Part shown: positions 31,239 through 41,223 of the stretch, one piece after another | Layout of the letters: each line of letters opens with the position of its first letter | How positions within the stretch are numbered: position 1 is the first letter of the stretch | Assembly: GCA_016713525.1 (NCBI GenBank) | Contig: JADJOZ010000004.1 | Span: 1-64,000, forward strand | From: Bacteroidota bacterium | GTDB lineage: Bacteria; Bacteroidota; Bacteroidia; AKYH767-A; OLB10 | DNA length: 64,000 bases | Direction of reading: 5' to 3' | Made by a program: the position numbers and the translations under genes | The notes under the pieces: model-generated | Database searches by the model: none | Seen by the model: the letters and a program-made list of their open reading frames with translations, nothing else | What the model was told of the DNA's origin: nothing

Positions 31239-32560
31239 GTTATTTCCATTTCTTTCACTTCAAAAACCTCATGTAACAATGATTCAAGTAGTAGTTCTGT
31301 GGCTTGTTGGTTATTGAGAATGTGTTCTTTTAACAGATTGGTTTTGGCTAATTGCCTTTCTATTTCGATAACTATACGTTTTTGTTCGGCAAATGGAGGC
31401 AAAGGAATAGGTAAATGTTTTAATTGAGTAGTATTTATTCGCAAACGAGTCATGCCTCTCAAAAGTTTAGACAATTCCTTAAACATTAAATTCGAACTCA
31501 GTAAATACATTATGAAATAATTTGACAGCAGTTGGTGACTTATTCTAATGGTAAAACAATCTGCTTTTGCAATTGCAATATGCTTTAACTTTGGAAGAAC
31601 AACGCAATTAACTCCATCTGCTAAAAATGAACCAATAATAATATCGCCTCTATTAACTGTATGTTGCTTAATTGTATTATATTTTTCTTTGCTAATGAAA
31701 GTTTCCTTCGCATCTTTAAATCGCATTACTCCCAAATTCTGTAATCTGATTACTTGTATTCCAGTGGCTGTATAATCCTTAGTTTTCAGATGAGAACCAA
31801 ATGGTCCATCGAAAATATGTGATACAATTTCACCCAACCTACACCACGCCCAATTATACGGAATCTCAAATGGAATTTCTTCAGATTTGATAGCCGGGAA
31901 GGGTTTCCCCTTTTTACTAGATTTTGCTTTTTCTGTCCTTATACGTTTTAACAATTCTAGTGCAGGTTCTTCATTTTTATTCTGCTTTACCAATTTACCT
32001 TGAATTGCTTCTTGCAAAATTGCATGAATTAAGTTTTCAATCTGGGTTAGTTGGTCTGAAATATGACCGTTTAACTCATTGAATTGTCTTTCTTTTTCAA
32101 AAAAATGATTTGCAATCTCCCTTTGTTCCTCAATTGTATCAGGAAAAAAAACCTCCAAAGGCAATATATGCTTTGGCTTTATTTCAGTTTTTATACCACC
32201 GGGCACTTGTTCTTTTAAAAGTTGAATAAAATCTGGACTCCTGAGAAAGACTTTCAAAAATTCTATATCAATTCTTTTAGTATTGAATATATATGAAGAA
32301 TAATGAATTGTTGCCGTTATATCCTCTTCTCCTTCATAAACGGTGATAGCACCTTTTTCAACATTTATTCCAGAAATTACTAAATCTCCCTTTTTGACAA
32401 GTATCATATCTGTATTAGAACCTTTATCAGATATAAATATTTGACCAGAAAAATTGATTTTGTCTATTCGTTTACGGTTTGCTATGCTAGGGTCATTCGG
32501 TTTATAGCGACCTTCTCGGTTTATTAAAACTTCCCCCAGTTGCATTTTTATCCAACTCAT
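31235..32560 (-). CDS. hsdS: Type I restriction-modification specificity subunit
   Basis: An intact 441-residue HsdS that sets the DNA recognition sequence of the type I complex. There are two target-recognition domains. TRD1 runs from MSWIKMQLGEVLINREGRY to 'KPKHILPLEVFFPDTIEEQREIA' and TRD2 from 'IPYNWAWCRLGEIVSHIFDG' to LKHLPIPLPPFAEQKRIVIE. Each is followed by a long helix that acts as a spacer (ERQFNELNGHISDQLTQIEN and IEIERQLAKTNLLKEHI). The half-repeated 'PLP-x-xEQ-x-I' pattern is typical. It lies just after hsdM (one base between stop and ATG) and its stop overlaps the next gene. Confidence 0.95.
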   Translation of the reverse strand: MSWIKMQLGEVLINREGRYKPNDPSIANRKRIDKINFSGQIFISDKGSNTDMILVKKGDLVISGINVEKGAITVYEGEEDITATIHYSSYIFNTKRIDIEFLKVFLRSPDFIQLLKEQVPGGIKTEIKPKHILPLEVFFPDTIEEQREIANHFFEKERQFNELNGHISDQLTQIENLIHAILQEAIQGKLVKQNKNEEPALELLKRIRTEKAKSSKKGKPFPAIKSEEIPFEIPYNWAWCRLGEIVSHIFDGPFGSHLKTKDYTATGIQVIRLQNLGVMRFKDAKETFISKEKYNTIKQHTVNRGDIIIGSFLADGVNCVVLPKLKHIAIAKADCFTIRISHQLLSNYFIMYLLSSNLMFKELSKLLRGMTRLRINTTQLKHLPIPLPPFAEQKRIVIEIERQLAKTNLLKEHILNNQQATELLLESLLHEVFEVKEMEIT

Positions 32561-32561
32561 A

Positions 32562-33974
32562 TTATTCAGTCTTTAATCCATTTAATAATGAAATGGATTC
32601 ATTGAAAGACTTTTCAAGGTTGTAGATAATAGTACGTTTATCGTATACAATTTCTTCTATCTTTCTATTAGGATTTTTAATGTCCATATCGTAGTTGCGG
32701 TCTATAATTGTTTTTATAGGCACTTTCCACGATACTTCACTTTCAGCTCTCTTTTTCCACCATGAATTTACTGATTCAAATTCCTCAAGACGAATCGGTC
32801 TTGTTTTGTTATAGGCTTTTTGTCCTTGTGGTAAAGTGTGTTCGTAGTACCATATCTCTTTAGTTGATTTGCCTTTCTCAAAAATAATAAATTGGTACTA
32901 ACGGTGGCGTAAGGGGCAAAAACAGATTGTGGTAATCGTATTATGGTATGCACATTGCAATCTTCAAGCAGTTTTTGTCTTACTCGTTGCTTCACCCCAT
33001 CACCAGTTAAACTTCCATCAGGCAGTACAATTCCTGCACGACCTCCTTGTTTCAACAAATGTATCATCAATACAAGAAATAAATCTGCACTTTCCTTAGT
33101 TCGAAAATTTGCAGGAAAATTATTCTGATTACTATTCGCAACTGTCCCCCCAAATGGAGGATTTGCTACAATACATTCAACCCTATCCTTTTCTTTATAT
33201 TCAGACAATGGTTTATCCATTGCATCCCTGTAGGTAATATCAGGCAATTCGATGTCATGTAAAATTAAATTTGTTGTTGCTAAAACATAGGGTAGAGGCT
33301 TCCATTCCCATCCATGTACATTATCCTGAATAGATTTTCTATGATTAACGTTTTTGGCTTGCTTTTTCAGGTGTTCAATGACAGAAGTTAAAAAACCAGC
33401 CGTACCACATGCCGGGTCCAGGATTCGTTCACCCAGTTTTGGATTAACCATTTCAACTATAAACTGGGTGAGTGCCCTCGGTGTATAAAATTCACCATAA
33501 TCACCGGCAGTTTGAAGTTCTTGAAGAATGGTCTCATAAATTTCACCGAAAAGATGCCGCTCCGTAGCCTTGTTAAAATCTATCTCATTTAACTTATTAA
33601 ATACTTTACAAATATTGGTACCGGATTTCATGTAGTTGTTATTACCTTCAAAGACTTCCCTGACCATGTATGCCCGTGGGTCTCGTGCCGAAAGTCCTCT
33701 TAAGGCGGGAAACAATTGCTGGTCAACGAAATTCAAAAGTTCATCCCCTGTCATCCCTTCATCATCAGAAGCCCAGTTACGCCAACGGTATTTTTTTAGG
33801 AATAGGGGATTTATATCTCTCGTCCATTAGTTCCAATTCCTTGTCCTTGTCATCAAATACTTTTAGGAATAGCATCCATGCTAACTGCTCGATGCGTTGC
33901 CCATCGCCACTTACTCCTCTATCTTCCCGCATATCATTGCGGATTGATTTAATTAGTCCTGATAAATTTGTCAT
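32562..33974 (-). pseudogene. hsdM: Type I restriction-modification DNA methyltransferase subunit, two frameshifts
   Basis: An N6-adenine methyltransferase. The N-terminal helical domain (MTNLSGLIKSIRNDMREDRG, EQLAWMLFLKVFDDK) is followed by a shift near 33780. Then come YGEFYTPRALTQFIVEMVNP, the SAM site LDPACGTAGFL (about residue 186) and the catalytic NPPFGG (about 271), with RAGIVLPDGSLTGDGVK later. A second shift near 32890 connects to EEFESVNSWWKKRAESEVSW and a C-terminal NPNRKIEEIVYDKRTIIYNL that ends at TAA 32562. Corrected length of about 470 residues is normal. The start lies five bases after the unknown gene upstream. Confidence 0.92.
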
Positions 33975-33979
33975 TCCAT

Positions 33980-34732
33980 TTAAATTTTAAAAACCCACAA
34001 TATGTTAAACTCAGTCAATAATCTAAGTTGAAAATATCGTACATTTATTTTACCAACAATATTAGAAACAGGGAATTCACCAGAATAAAATATATTATTC
34101 AGCGTTTCAAATGTATTTTTTATTGTTAATTTCTCCTTGTTGATATGTTTTGTCAACTCATCATCAAATTTGTAACCAGAAATTTTTTTGGGCTCAGAAA
34201 AGCAATAACAATAACCATTCTTAATACTATCAGATGTATATATTATCGAATGGTCATTGGATTTGCCAATTACTTTTTCCAAAGATTTAAATTGGGAAAT
34301 ATCAATATGTGCATAAGAATCCAAATGGTGTTTATGATTTGTTCTTATATTATGAAATATTGTATCGTCATTAAATAATGGGCTAACATATTCAGCATAT
34401 AAACCATTCTTTGTTGCCTCAATTAGTTTGCTCAGTTGATTACTTGGACTATCATTCTTTATATTAAATCTGAAATACTCTGGATTTATATCATGCGGTT
34501 TCTTAAAAAACTTAAATTCTCTAATGCCATTTGTTTTAAAATAAGATGGTCGCTTGAATTGAATTAGGTGATTGTTACTTATTACTACATCTGCTCCTGG
34601 ATATTTGAATTGCCCACCTCCGCCTTCTTGTCTTATTGACGGAAATATGAATTTTTTAGGATTATACAGGGAAACATATGAATGCATATATCCAAACAAA
34701 ATCTGTGTTTCTGAAATGTTTATGACACCCAT
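33980..34732 (-). CDS. Unknown protein inserted between hsdR and hsdM
   Basis: An intact 250-residue protein whose ATG overlaps the hsdR stop (TGATG), so it belongs to the type I operon. The sequence has a Gly-rich IRQEGGGGQFKYPGADVVIS followed by NNHLIQFKRPSYFK. The 'GADVVI...IQFKRP' spacing is like a PD-(D/E)XK core in which Q replaces the acidic residue (D-x(9)-Q-F-K). Later come HKHHLDSYAHIDIS and YCYCFSEPKKISG. No family is recognised. It could be an accessory nuclease-like or anti-restriction control protein. Confidence 0.6.
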   Translation of the reverse strand: MGVINISETQILFGYMHSYVSLYNPKKFIFPSIRQEGGGGQFKYPGADVVISNNHLIQFKRPSYFKTNGIREFKFFKKPHDINPEYFRFNIKNDSPSNQLSKLIEATKNGLYAEYVSPLFNDDTIFHNIRTNHKHHLDSYAHIDISQFKSLEKVIGKSNDHSIIYTSDSIKNGYCYCFSEPKKISGYKFDDELTKHINKEKLTIKNTFETLNNIFYSGEFPVSNIVGKINVRYFQLRLLTEFNILWVFKI

Positions 34733-37114
34733 CAGGCAGACTTATATAATTCATTCTCCAATTCCTTCACGGCATTAAGGTATTTGGCTTTACTTCCGAA
34801 CTCACCAATAATTTCAATTGGGGTACCGTATTTATTCAGGGGTTTTACCTTTAAAATATCAATATTCTCAATGTTCTCAATACCTTCGTCTGCGTATTTT
34901 TTCAGAAGTTCCTGCAGCACATGCCTAGCTGTATCACCATACTTTGCAAAATAATTTCGCTTTTGAACATTGTCAGCCCCTTTCCTTTCTTGTTAATGGA
35001 GGTTGGTCAAGGCAACATGACAAATAAGGTCAAATAAGTCGAGTTGTTTTTCTACTGCCCCATTAGCGCATCAACTAAACACCTTGTTCTTGCAATTCTT
35101 TTATAATTGCTGATTTTTGGTCAGCATTATTCCATTTTGTTATAAAATCATCGAGCGAAGCATAATGTCCCTTAATAATTTCCATAGTATGGTCTTTAAG
35201 GTTGGTAGTTACAGGTCTACCAGTATGGTCAAAATATAATTCCCTAGTTATTAAAACTGTAACATCCACACCATTCACATAAATCTTTTGCCTAGGTTCT
35301 TCGCTATTAGGGTTAAATGATTCAGGTGGTTGTCTGATTTCCGGAGGAAAACTTCAACATCTTCTTCAGTAAATGGACCTTCCAGAATTTCATTCTCCTC
35401 CTCTTCAATTATTCCTTCTAACGTAGTTTCTTCGCTAATTGGTTTAATTCGAATAGGGTCTCCGTCAAAATCAGGGTCAGCAAACAAATCAGTTGCATTA
35501 CGAAAATCAAGAATGTTGAAATATAATTTACCATGATCTTCATTTATTCGAGTGCCACGACCTATAATCTGCTTAAATTTTGTCATGCTGTTTATGTTAC
35601 AATCAAGAACAATAACCTTGCATGTTTGAGCATCAACACCCGTAGTCATCAGTTCACTTGTTGTGGCAATTACAGGATAAGTTTCTTCGGGATTTATAAA
35701 ATTGTCGAGTTCTCGCTTTCCTTCCTCATTGTCTCCAGTAATTTGCATCACATATTTATGATTTTCCCTTGTCAGGACTGCATTATGCTGTTGCATTGCA
35801 AACCTCATTCGCTCAGCATGGTCAATGTCCGAGCAAAAAATAATTGTCTTCGCAAAACGGTCATAACCAGTTAGGAATTCTGTCACTTTTCTTGAAACAG
35901 TATCAGTTCTTTCATCTATTACCAGTGACTTGTCAAAATCAGTCCGATTATATATTCTATCTTCAATAAGATTTCCATACTTATCAGTCTTCCCATTTTC
36001 TGGTCGCCATCCTTCCAAGTCAATGTTCAGACCTATTCGAATAACTCTGTAAGGTGCCAAGAAACCATCTTCAATACCTTGTCTTAGAGAGTAAGTGTAT
36101 ATAGGCTCCTTAAAGTATTCGATATTCGAAATTGTTGAAGTTTCACGAGGAGTGGCGGTCAATCCAATCTGAGCAGCATTTTTAAAATATTGTAGGACAT
36201 CTCGCCATGCGCTATCCTCCCTTGCACTACCCCGATGACACTCATCTACTACAATTAGGTCAAAAAAATCAGGACTAAATTGCTTGAAAATATTTTTATC
36301 TTCTTCGTTTCCTGTAAGTCCCTGATAAAGAGCCAAATAAACTTCATAACTTTTATCAACTTTCCTGTTTTTAATAACAGTCATTTTGTCTTTAAAAAAA
36401 CTTGATATCACCTCTTCTTGTTTGGCCAAGAAGGGCATTTCTGTCAGCCAGAGATAATATCCGTTTCGTGGTTCCGCTTTTCCAGCGCCGGTAGGTAATC
36501 TGATAGGCTGTATAGGTTTTACCTGTACTGGTAGCCATTACAAGTAAAATTCTGTTTTGTCCTTTGGCTATGGCTTCTACAGTTCTATTGATGGCTATTT
36601 GCTGATAGTATCGAGGTTTTCGGTCAGTTCCATCCCAATAATATTCCTGTTCAGCAATTTTGACTTCAGCAGAAGTTTTAATGCCTTTATACAACTGATA
36701 TTTATTCCACAGTGATTCAGGTGTCGGGAAATTATTGAGGCTCATTTCAGATTCGATATTTAAACCTTTTGCTGTTCTGTCATGAAACAGAAATCCATCT
36801 CCATTACTACTGAAGACACACGGTATATCAAGAATGGTAGCATAATCCAACGCCTGTTGTATTCCGGAACGAACAGAATGATTGTTGTCCTTTGCTTCAA
36901 TTACAGCGATAGGGATATTTGGTTTGTAATAAAGAATATAATCTGCCCTTTTGGAATCACCCCGCTTTGTCATTCTTCCCCTGACATATATTTTTCCTGC
37001 GGTGAAGGAGACCTCTTCCAATATCTGAGTATGAATATCCCATCCAGCATTTAATAATGCAGGAGTAATAAACTTGGTGCAAATGTCTCTTTCACTTAAC
37101 TTCTTTTTAGACAT
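34732..37114 (-). pseudogene. hsdR: Type I restriction endonuclease/translocase subunit, three frameshifts
   Basis: The ATP-dependent translocase and nuclease (EcoEI R-like) of the type I complex. The N-terminal nuclease domain shows ADYILYYKPNIPIAVIEAKD (D58, E73-x-K75). The helicase part has Walker A as ATSTGKT near 195-200 (usual ATGTGKT, a single-base G to S change). The DECH box lies in LIVVDECHRGSA, followed by GLTATPRE and the motif VI region 'FKQIIGRGTRINEDHGK'. The C-terminal domain ends GIENIENIDILKVKPLNKYG and KELENELYKSA. Frames change near 36430, 35290 and 35060. Corrected length is about 793 residues, as usual for this subfamily. It is the first gene of the minus-strand operon. 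Confidence 0.92.
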
Positions 37115-37198
37115 CAGTTAAATTTTAAAATATTTGGAAAAGAAAGTCAATCAAGTAATTATAAATCAATTAAATAACTGATTAAACAGCATTGCAAA

Positions 37199-37242
37199 TG
37201 TAACAAATAAAGGGGGTATTTTCGTAACTTAAAAATGTTACA
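37199..37242. promoter_or_regulatory. Inverted repeats in the divergent hsdR promoter region
   Basis: TGTAAC (37199), CGTAAC (37223) and TGTTACA (37236-37242) form nested inverted repeats. The closest pair is GTAACttaaaaatGTTAC. They lie between hsdR and the plus-strand genes and may be an operator for both directions. Confidence 0.4.
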
Positions 37243-37266
37243 TATCTCATTGACAATTACGCGATT

Positions 37267-37599
37267 ATGATATGCTCTGAACCTGAATACAACCCACTTT
37301 TTTCAATCCATAGGTTCCGGATATATAATTTAAAGCGCAGTCATTTTTTCGAAAAAGAGAATGACTTAAAATATATAAGTCTGCGGGTTTTTGGACATCC
37401 GAATGAATTTATGGATTTGCGAATTTACACGAATGATGAACAGCAAATAGAAAGTGTTCGCACTTATTATTACAGTGATTTTGATAGCGAAATGGCAGGT
37501 TATATAATTATGGCTATTTTAAAATATCTTTCAAAACACAATAAAAATATTTCAAGAAATTTAATCTTAAAAACACTTATTCTATGTCGAGAAAAATAG
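37267..37599 (+). CDS. Hypothetical protein upstream of the serine recombinase
   Basis: A 110-residue intact protein, not recognised. It has mixed alpha/beta character (FFEKENDLKYISLRVFGHPN, MAGYIIMAILKYLSKHNKNI). Its 3' end overlaps the recombinase start by 16 bases, so the two are co-translated and probably work together. Confidence 0.5.
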   Translation: MICSEPEYNPLFSIHRFRIYNLKRSHFFEKENDLKYISLRVFGHPNEFMDLRIYTNDEQQIESVRTYYYSDFDSEMAGYIIMAILKYLSKHNKNISRNLILKTLILCREK

Positions 37600-38168
37600 C
37601 AATGTACGCAAGGACAAGTACAACTAAACAATACAATGAAAATCAGATTTTAGTTTTGAAAGAATACGCATTAAAAAATGGGTTTGAGTATGATTTGTAC
37701 GAGGAACAAGAGTCATCTCGGAAAACGAGACCGGTAAAACAAGAATTGCTGAGAAAATTGCGAGCAAAAGAATATGACACATGTGTAATCGTTTCCCTCT
37801 CACGTTGGCCAAGAAGTTCTGTTGAATTGTTGATTGAATTGCAGGAACTGGCTGATAAAGGTGTAAATTTTGTTAGCATAAAGGACAATCTTGATTTCTC
37901 AAGTGCAACAGGACGTTTACAAATTGCAATTCTTTCTGCTTTCAGTGCTTTTGAAAGAGAGTTAATCTCAGAGAGAACAAAAATGGGCTTAGAAAGAGTC
38001 CGAGCGCAGGGAATGAAACAACTTGGAAGACCGAAAGGCAGTTCAGATAAACGTCCTCGTAAAAAAAGTGGATATTATTTGAAAGAAGCCAATAAACGAA
38101 AGAAAATAGGCGAGGCGAAAGGGATATTTATGCCTATTGAACATTACATAAATCAAAAAGCAAATTAA
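37584..38168 (+). CDS. Serine recombinase (resolvase/invertase type)
   Basis: An intact 194-residue site-specific recombinase. The catalytic Ser12 sits in MYARTSTTKQ, close to the canonical YARVST. The usual active-site Arg region is SLSRWPRSSVELL, and the E-helix is SAFERELISERTKMGLERVR. After GRPKGSSD the C-terminus is short and basic (KRPRKKSGYYLKEANKRKKI) with HTH-like character, so it belongs to the small resolvase/invertase class and not the large integrases. It overlaps the preceding gene. It may resolve or invert parts of the element. No inverted copies of hsdS segments were seen to suggest shuffling of the type I specificity. Confidence 0.88.
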   Translation: MSRKIAMYARTSTTKQYNENQILVLKEYALKNGFEYDLYEEQESSRKTRPVKQELLRKLRAKEYDTCVIVSLSRWPRSSVELLIELQELADKGVNFVSIKDNLDFSSATGRLQIAILSAFSAFERELISERTKMGLERVRAQGMKQLGRPKGSSDKRPRKKSGYYLKEANKRKKIGEAKGIFMPIEHYINQKAN

Positions 38169-38273
38169 ACTCCCCCAAAAAATACAAATCAATTTTTATT
38201 AATTTTTCTATCCACATCCTCCCCTGTATATAACATTTTAACTAACGTTCGATTATTTGCTCCTTCATAAATC

Positions 38274-38555
38274 ATGGAAATGACTCCGTTTGCCCGAAAA
38301 AAACTCCAATTGCTTTTTCCCAGTGATAAGGAAAAAGCGGAAGTTTTATTTGTAAAACAGTTTGTAGTGAATAACGAGCCTTGTTTTGACCCTTTAATAG
38401 GAATAAAGCCAATAGATTTTATAGAATTTTGTCGTAGATGCCATAAGCACAGAATTACTGTCGTAGGCTTTGATATTTACATTCTAGGCAACCGGTATTA
38501 CGATTCCTTTTCATGGGAAAACTTCAATTCACATTATACTTGGGGTTGGTTTTAG
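38274..38555 (+). CDS. Hypothetical protein, 93 residues
   Basis: An intact small protein starting MEMTPFARKKLQLLFPSDKE. It has paired cysteines and histidines (FIEFCRRCHKHRITVVGFDI) and an aromatic tail (SFSWENFNSHYTWGWF). No family is recognised. It heads a run of small unknown same-strand genes. Confidence 0.45.
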   Translation: MEMTPFARKKLQLLFPSDKEKAEVLFVKQFVVNNEPCFDPLIGIKPIDFIEFCRRCHKHRITVVGFDIYILGNRYYDSFSWENFNSHYTWGWF

Positions 38556-38560
38556 AAGTA

Positions 38561-38653
38561 ATGATGAAAATTGAGTCTATTCACCATACACTTCGTATTT
38601 TCCCAGTAGTAGAAATCGAAATCTCTGTTTTAGAAGACTATTTATTTTCATGA
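38561..38653 (+). CDS. Possible 30-residue leader peptide
   Basis: A short frame MMKIESIHHTLRIFPVVEIE to SVLEDYLFS whose stop overlaps the next ATG (ATGA). Overlap suggests translational coupling to the 214-residue gene downstream. It is too short for family assignment. Confidence 0.3.
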   Translation: MMKIESIHHTLRIFPVVEIEISVLEDYLFS

Positions 38654-39294
38654 AAACAAGATACTATTGCAGGAATTCAAAAGGGAGAGAACTTTTTTTT
38701 GTTGAACTCTTAGATGAACCCCTATTTACCACAATGTGGTTAAGATTCTCATTTCCGGTCTTTTTTGATTTGACAAAAGACATGCAGAGATGCATACGAT
38801 TTATTGAGGAAAGAATTGTTAAAGAAAATCTACGTATAAAAATGGTTGACTCTTTATTCAAATTGGTACTAAAGGTACCTAATATCGAAAGAGTTTTGTT
38901 TCATGAAACCGTTCTTGATTCAAATGGTAAACTTTCTGAATACAACTATAACATTCAACAGCAAATAATAGATGATTTTATACCGGATGAATATCATCCT
39001 GTCACCGCAATGGATGGTTGTGTTTTTGAATCTATATCACCGTATTTTATTTTGAAATCTCACATGGAACAAATATTACTTGTTACCCTGAGCGATTTCG
39101 ACACAAAGTTGAGCAAAAATCAGAAATTGCAGAATGCATATATCAATCTGATAGATTCAACATCCAAATACTTTGTCGATTGGTTCTCTATGAACGGAGT
39201 TGAATATCAGTTTTTCTGGATGACTTGTCAGGAAGAACCGGTACTATATTTCATATGCAAAGCAGATAATTATAATTTTAAAAATATTGGTTGA
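38650..39294 (+). CDS. Hypothetical protein, 214 residues
   Basis: Intact and not recognised. It begins MKTRYYCRNSKGRELFFVEL, has a middle helical part (MQRCIRFIEERIVKENLRIK) and ends FFWMTCQEEPVLYFICKADN. Residues are consistent with a soluble alpha/beta protein. It is cargo of the tRNA-Gln element. Confidence 0.45.
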   Translation: MKTRYYCRNSKGRELFFVELLDEPLFTTMWLRFSFPVFFDLTKDMQRCIRFIEERIVKENLRIKMVDSLFKLVLKVPNIERVLFHETVLDSNGKLSEYNYNIQQQIIDDFIPDEYHPVTAMDGCVFESISPYFILKSHMEQILLVTLSDFDTKLSKNQKLQNAYINLIDSTSKYFVDWFSMNGVEYQFFWMTCQEEPVLYFICKADNYNFKNIG

Positions 39295-39332
39295 GAATTT
39301 TCTTTTATAGAACTGAGAAATCTTTAGAGTAA

Positions 39333-39665
39333 ATGAAGAATAGAGAAAGTAATAGTAAAAAGCCAAATTGCAACAATTTTAATGTATTGTCTCTTAGGGA
39401 TACACTAATACAGAGGTCATCTAAAATGCAAGAATTATTTCCATGGAATAAACCTGAAATTTGGCTTTTCCTACCAGAAAACAATAACTATAAAGTTAGT
39501 TCCTGGGGGAGAGTAATTAATTTAAAAAGTTATGGCAATAAACCAAGAATGTTGACATGTACATTAAGACAGAATAAATATCCCTACTTGACAATTAGTC
39601 TTCACGGTCGCAGGAAAGGATTGTATATGTATAAAATTGTTCAAAGGCTATTCAGATTAAATTAA
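39333..39665 (+). CDS. NUMOD4-domain protein, possibly a truncated HNH homing endonuclease
   Basis: 110 residues. The part YKVSSWGRVINLKSYGNKPR and MLTCTLRQNKYPYLTISLHG follows the NUMOD4 pattern (Y-x-VS-x-x-GRV, Y-x-x-[IV]-x-L). Normally this domain precedes an HNH nuclease with H-R-L-V, but here the chain stops after KIVQRLFRLN. Only the DNA-binding half is left. It may be a relic or a DNA-binding regulator. Confidence 0.6.
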   Translation: MKNRESNSKKPNCNNFNVLSLRDTLIQRSSKMQELFPWNKPEIWLFLPENNNYKVSSWGRVINLKSYGNKPRMLTCTLRQNKYPYLTISLHGRRKGLYMYKIVQRLFRLN

Positions 39666-39731
39666 AAATCCCTACTTACAGGCTGGGCTTCACCACACTG
39701 TTTTCGGAAAGCCATGAAAATCAGAATACTA

Positions 39732-40613
39732 CTAATTTAATTCACTCAATTTTTCCTTTAGTTTTGAAATAATAAAAATAGGGATAAGAACTGCTTCCAT
39801 TTTCGCCAATCTATTATCCCCTGTAATTTTCCCAAAACCTAAATTAATACTGTTTGGATATTTTTTCAAATATGCAATAGATATGTTTGCATGTTCAATA
39901 TAAAATCCTTTCTCTATTTGGAGAAATTGATTAAATATTTTCTTTAAGGGCTTTTCAATCTCATACATTAAAAATCGTACAGGAAATAAATTACCACATT
40001 TTTTTAAATCTAATTTCAACTTTTTTTCGATTTGAGCATCTTTAAGTAATTTGATTTTGTTAAACTCAATTAATAAGGAAGGTTGTAATTCTGATTTGTT
40101 ACTAATTTTTTCAAATTCAATTTTAACACTATCAATTGGGTAAGTATTATGGATTGCATAATTTCTCAAATTGAAAAACAATTTATAAGAAAAGTCATAA
40201 TCGTAAATATAACTGAGTTGCTTTTTGAATGTAGTATATTGAGTAGAACTTGCTCCATATTTTCTTTTTAACAATATTTCAATATGGTCTACAAAAACTG
40301 TCATCGAAGTAATAAAATTGATAAAGGTTCGATTTACATTTACAAACATTTCATTGATAATATCTTTATTTAAATCAGATTCTTTCATTTTTTCAACTGA
40401 TTCAATATTTGATACCACAGTCTGTTGAAATTCACTAAGGTTTAATTGAATTTCTAATATTCTTCTAATTTGATATTGAAATTCATGTAGTGCTTTGTTT
40501 GAAGCATTCAACTCATCTATTTCACTATTTGTTAATGAACATATCGGTTGCTTTTGATCATTAATATCATGAAATAAATAAAATAAATCTGTATCTATAC
40601 CGTGAATTTTCAT
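39732..40613 (-). CDS. Possible HEPN-like protein
   Basis: An intact 293-residue, nearly all-helical protein. It contains FNLRNYAIHNTYPI, and R-N-Y-A-I-H fits the HEPN RNase motif R-x4-H. The helices before it (TFINFITSMTVFVDHIEILL) and after it are consistent with a HEPN bundle. HEPN proteins often act as RNases in toxin and abortive-infection systems. The similarity is motif-level only, so function is tentative. Confidence 0.4.
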   Translation of the reverse strand: MKIHGIDTDLFYLFHDINDQKQPICSLTNSEIDELNASNKALHEFQYQIRRILEIQLNLSEFQQTVVSNIESVEKMKESDLNKDIINEMFVNVNRTFINFITSMTVFVDHIEILLKRKYGASSTQYTTFKKQLSYIYDYDFSYKLFFNLRNYAIHNTYPIDSVKIEFEKISNKSELQPSLLIEFNKIKLLKDAQIEKKLKLDLKKCGNLFPVRFLMYEIEKPLKKIFNQFLQIEKGFYIEHANISIAYLKKYPNSINLGFGKITGDNRLAKMEAVLIPIFIISKLKEKLSELN

Positions 40614-40925
40614 ATAATCTTTATAATTTAAACCTAATTATCAAATAATAATTAACCCCTCATTTATTTTCAATATCTACTTCTAAATTATTTTCATGGT
40701 CATTGGGGAATTTCTTTTATAAAAACATTTTTATTCTGGAATCAACATTATTTTTATTGATTAATCAACCAGAAATATGATTATAAAATTCTCCTATTAG
40801 GAGTTCTACTTTTCTGGTTGTCACAGATTGTCGGGGGATGATAAGATAGTCATAGATTTTACAGATTTTCTCAATTTTTTGTTTTTCAATCAATAGTTGG
40901 AACAAATTGAAAACAAATAAATGAT
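40614..40925. other. Gap, nothing recognised
   Basis: About 310 AT-rich bases upstream of the HEPN-like gene. Short homopolymer tracts only. Confidence 0.4.
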
Positions 40926-41070
40926 TTAATCTTCAAAATTCAAGGTTCCTGATTTCAAATCAGCCAATACTTTTTTGAAATACTCAAATAAGTCGATTTA
41001 TATTTATCATCACTATTACAATTCTTGTTTGGAGTAATTTTATCAGTAGTAATATTCTCCAACATATTGG
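40926..41070 (-). pseudogene. 3' fragment of a small gene, probably split by the IS3 element
   Basis: On the minus strand the sequence after the IS3 reads MLENITTDKITPNKNCNSDD then, after one indel in an A6 tract, YFKKVLADLKSGTLNFED and TAA. The 5' fragment at 42615-42803 is on the same strand. Together they would make about 110 residues. The junction could not be matched exactly because no target duplication is visible. Confidence 0.4.
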
Positions 41071-41223
41071 TTTGACCCCCCTAATTCTGGGACAATTTTA
41101 TCGGGTTCTAAATTAATACAAATATTTCACTTTTATTTACATCGCAAGATGCGACTGACGACGAAGGGTAAACCGGTGTTGCAGCGTAGTTGGCGGAGGA
41201 AGCAATTTCTCCGCCTTTGTTTT

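Noticed and set aside
31235..32560. Phase-variable hsdS shuffling by the serine recombinase
   Set aside because: Only one hsdS with two TRDs is present. No inverted partial hsdS copies were found in the island.
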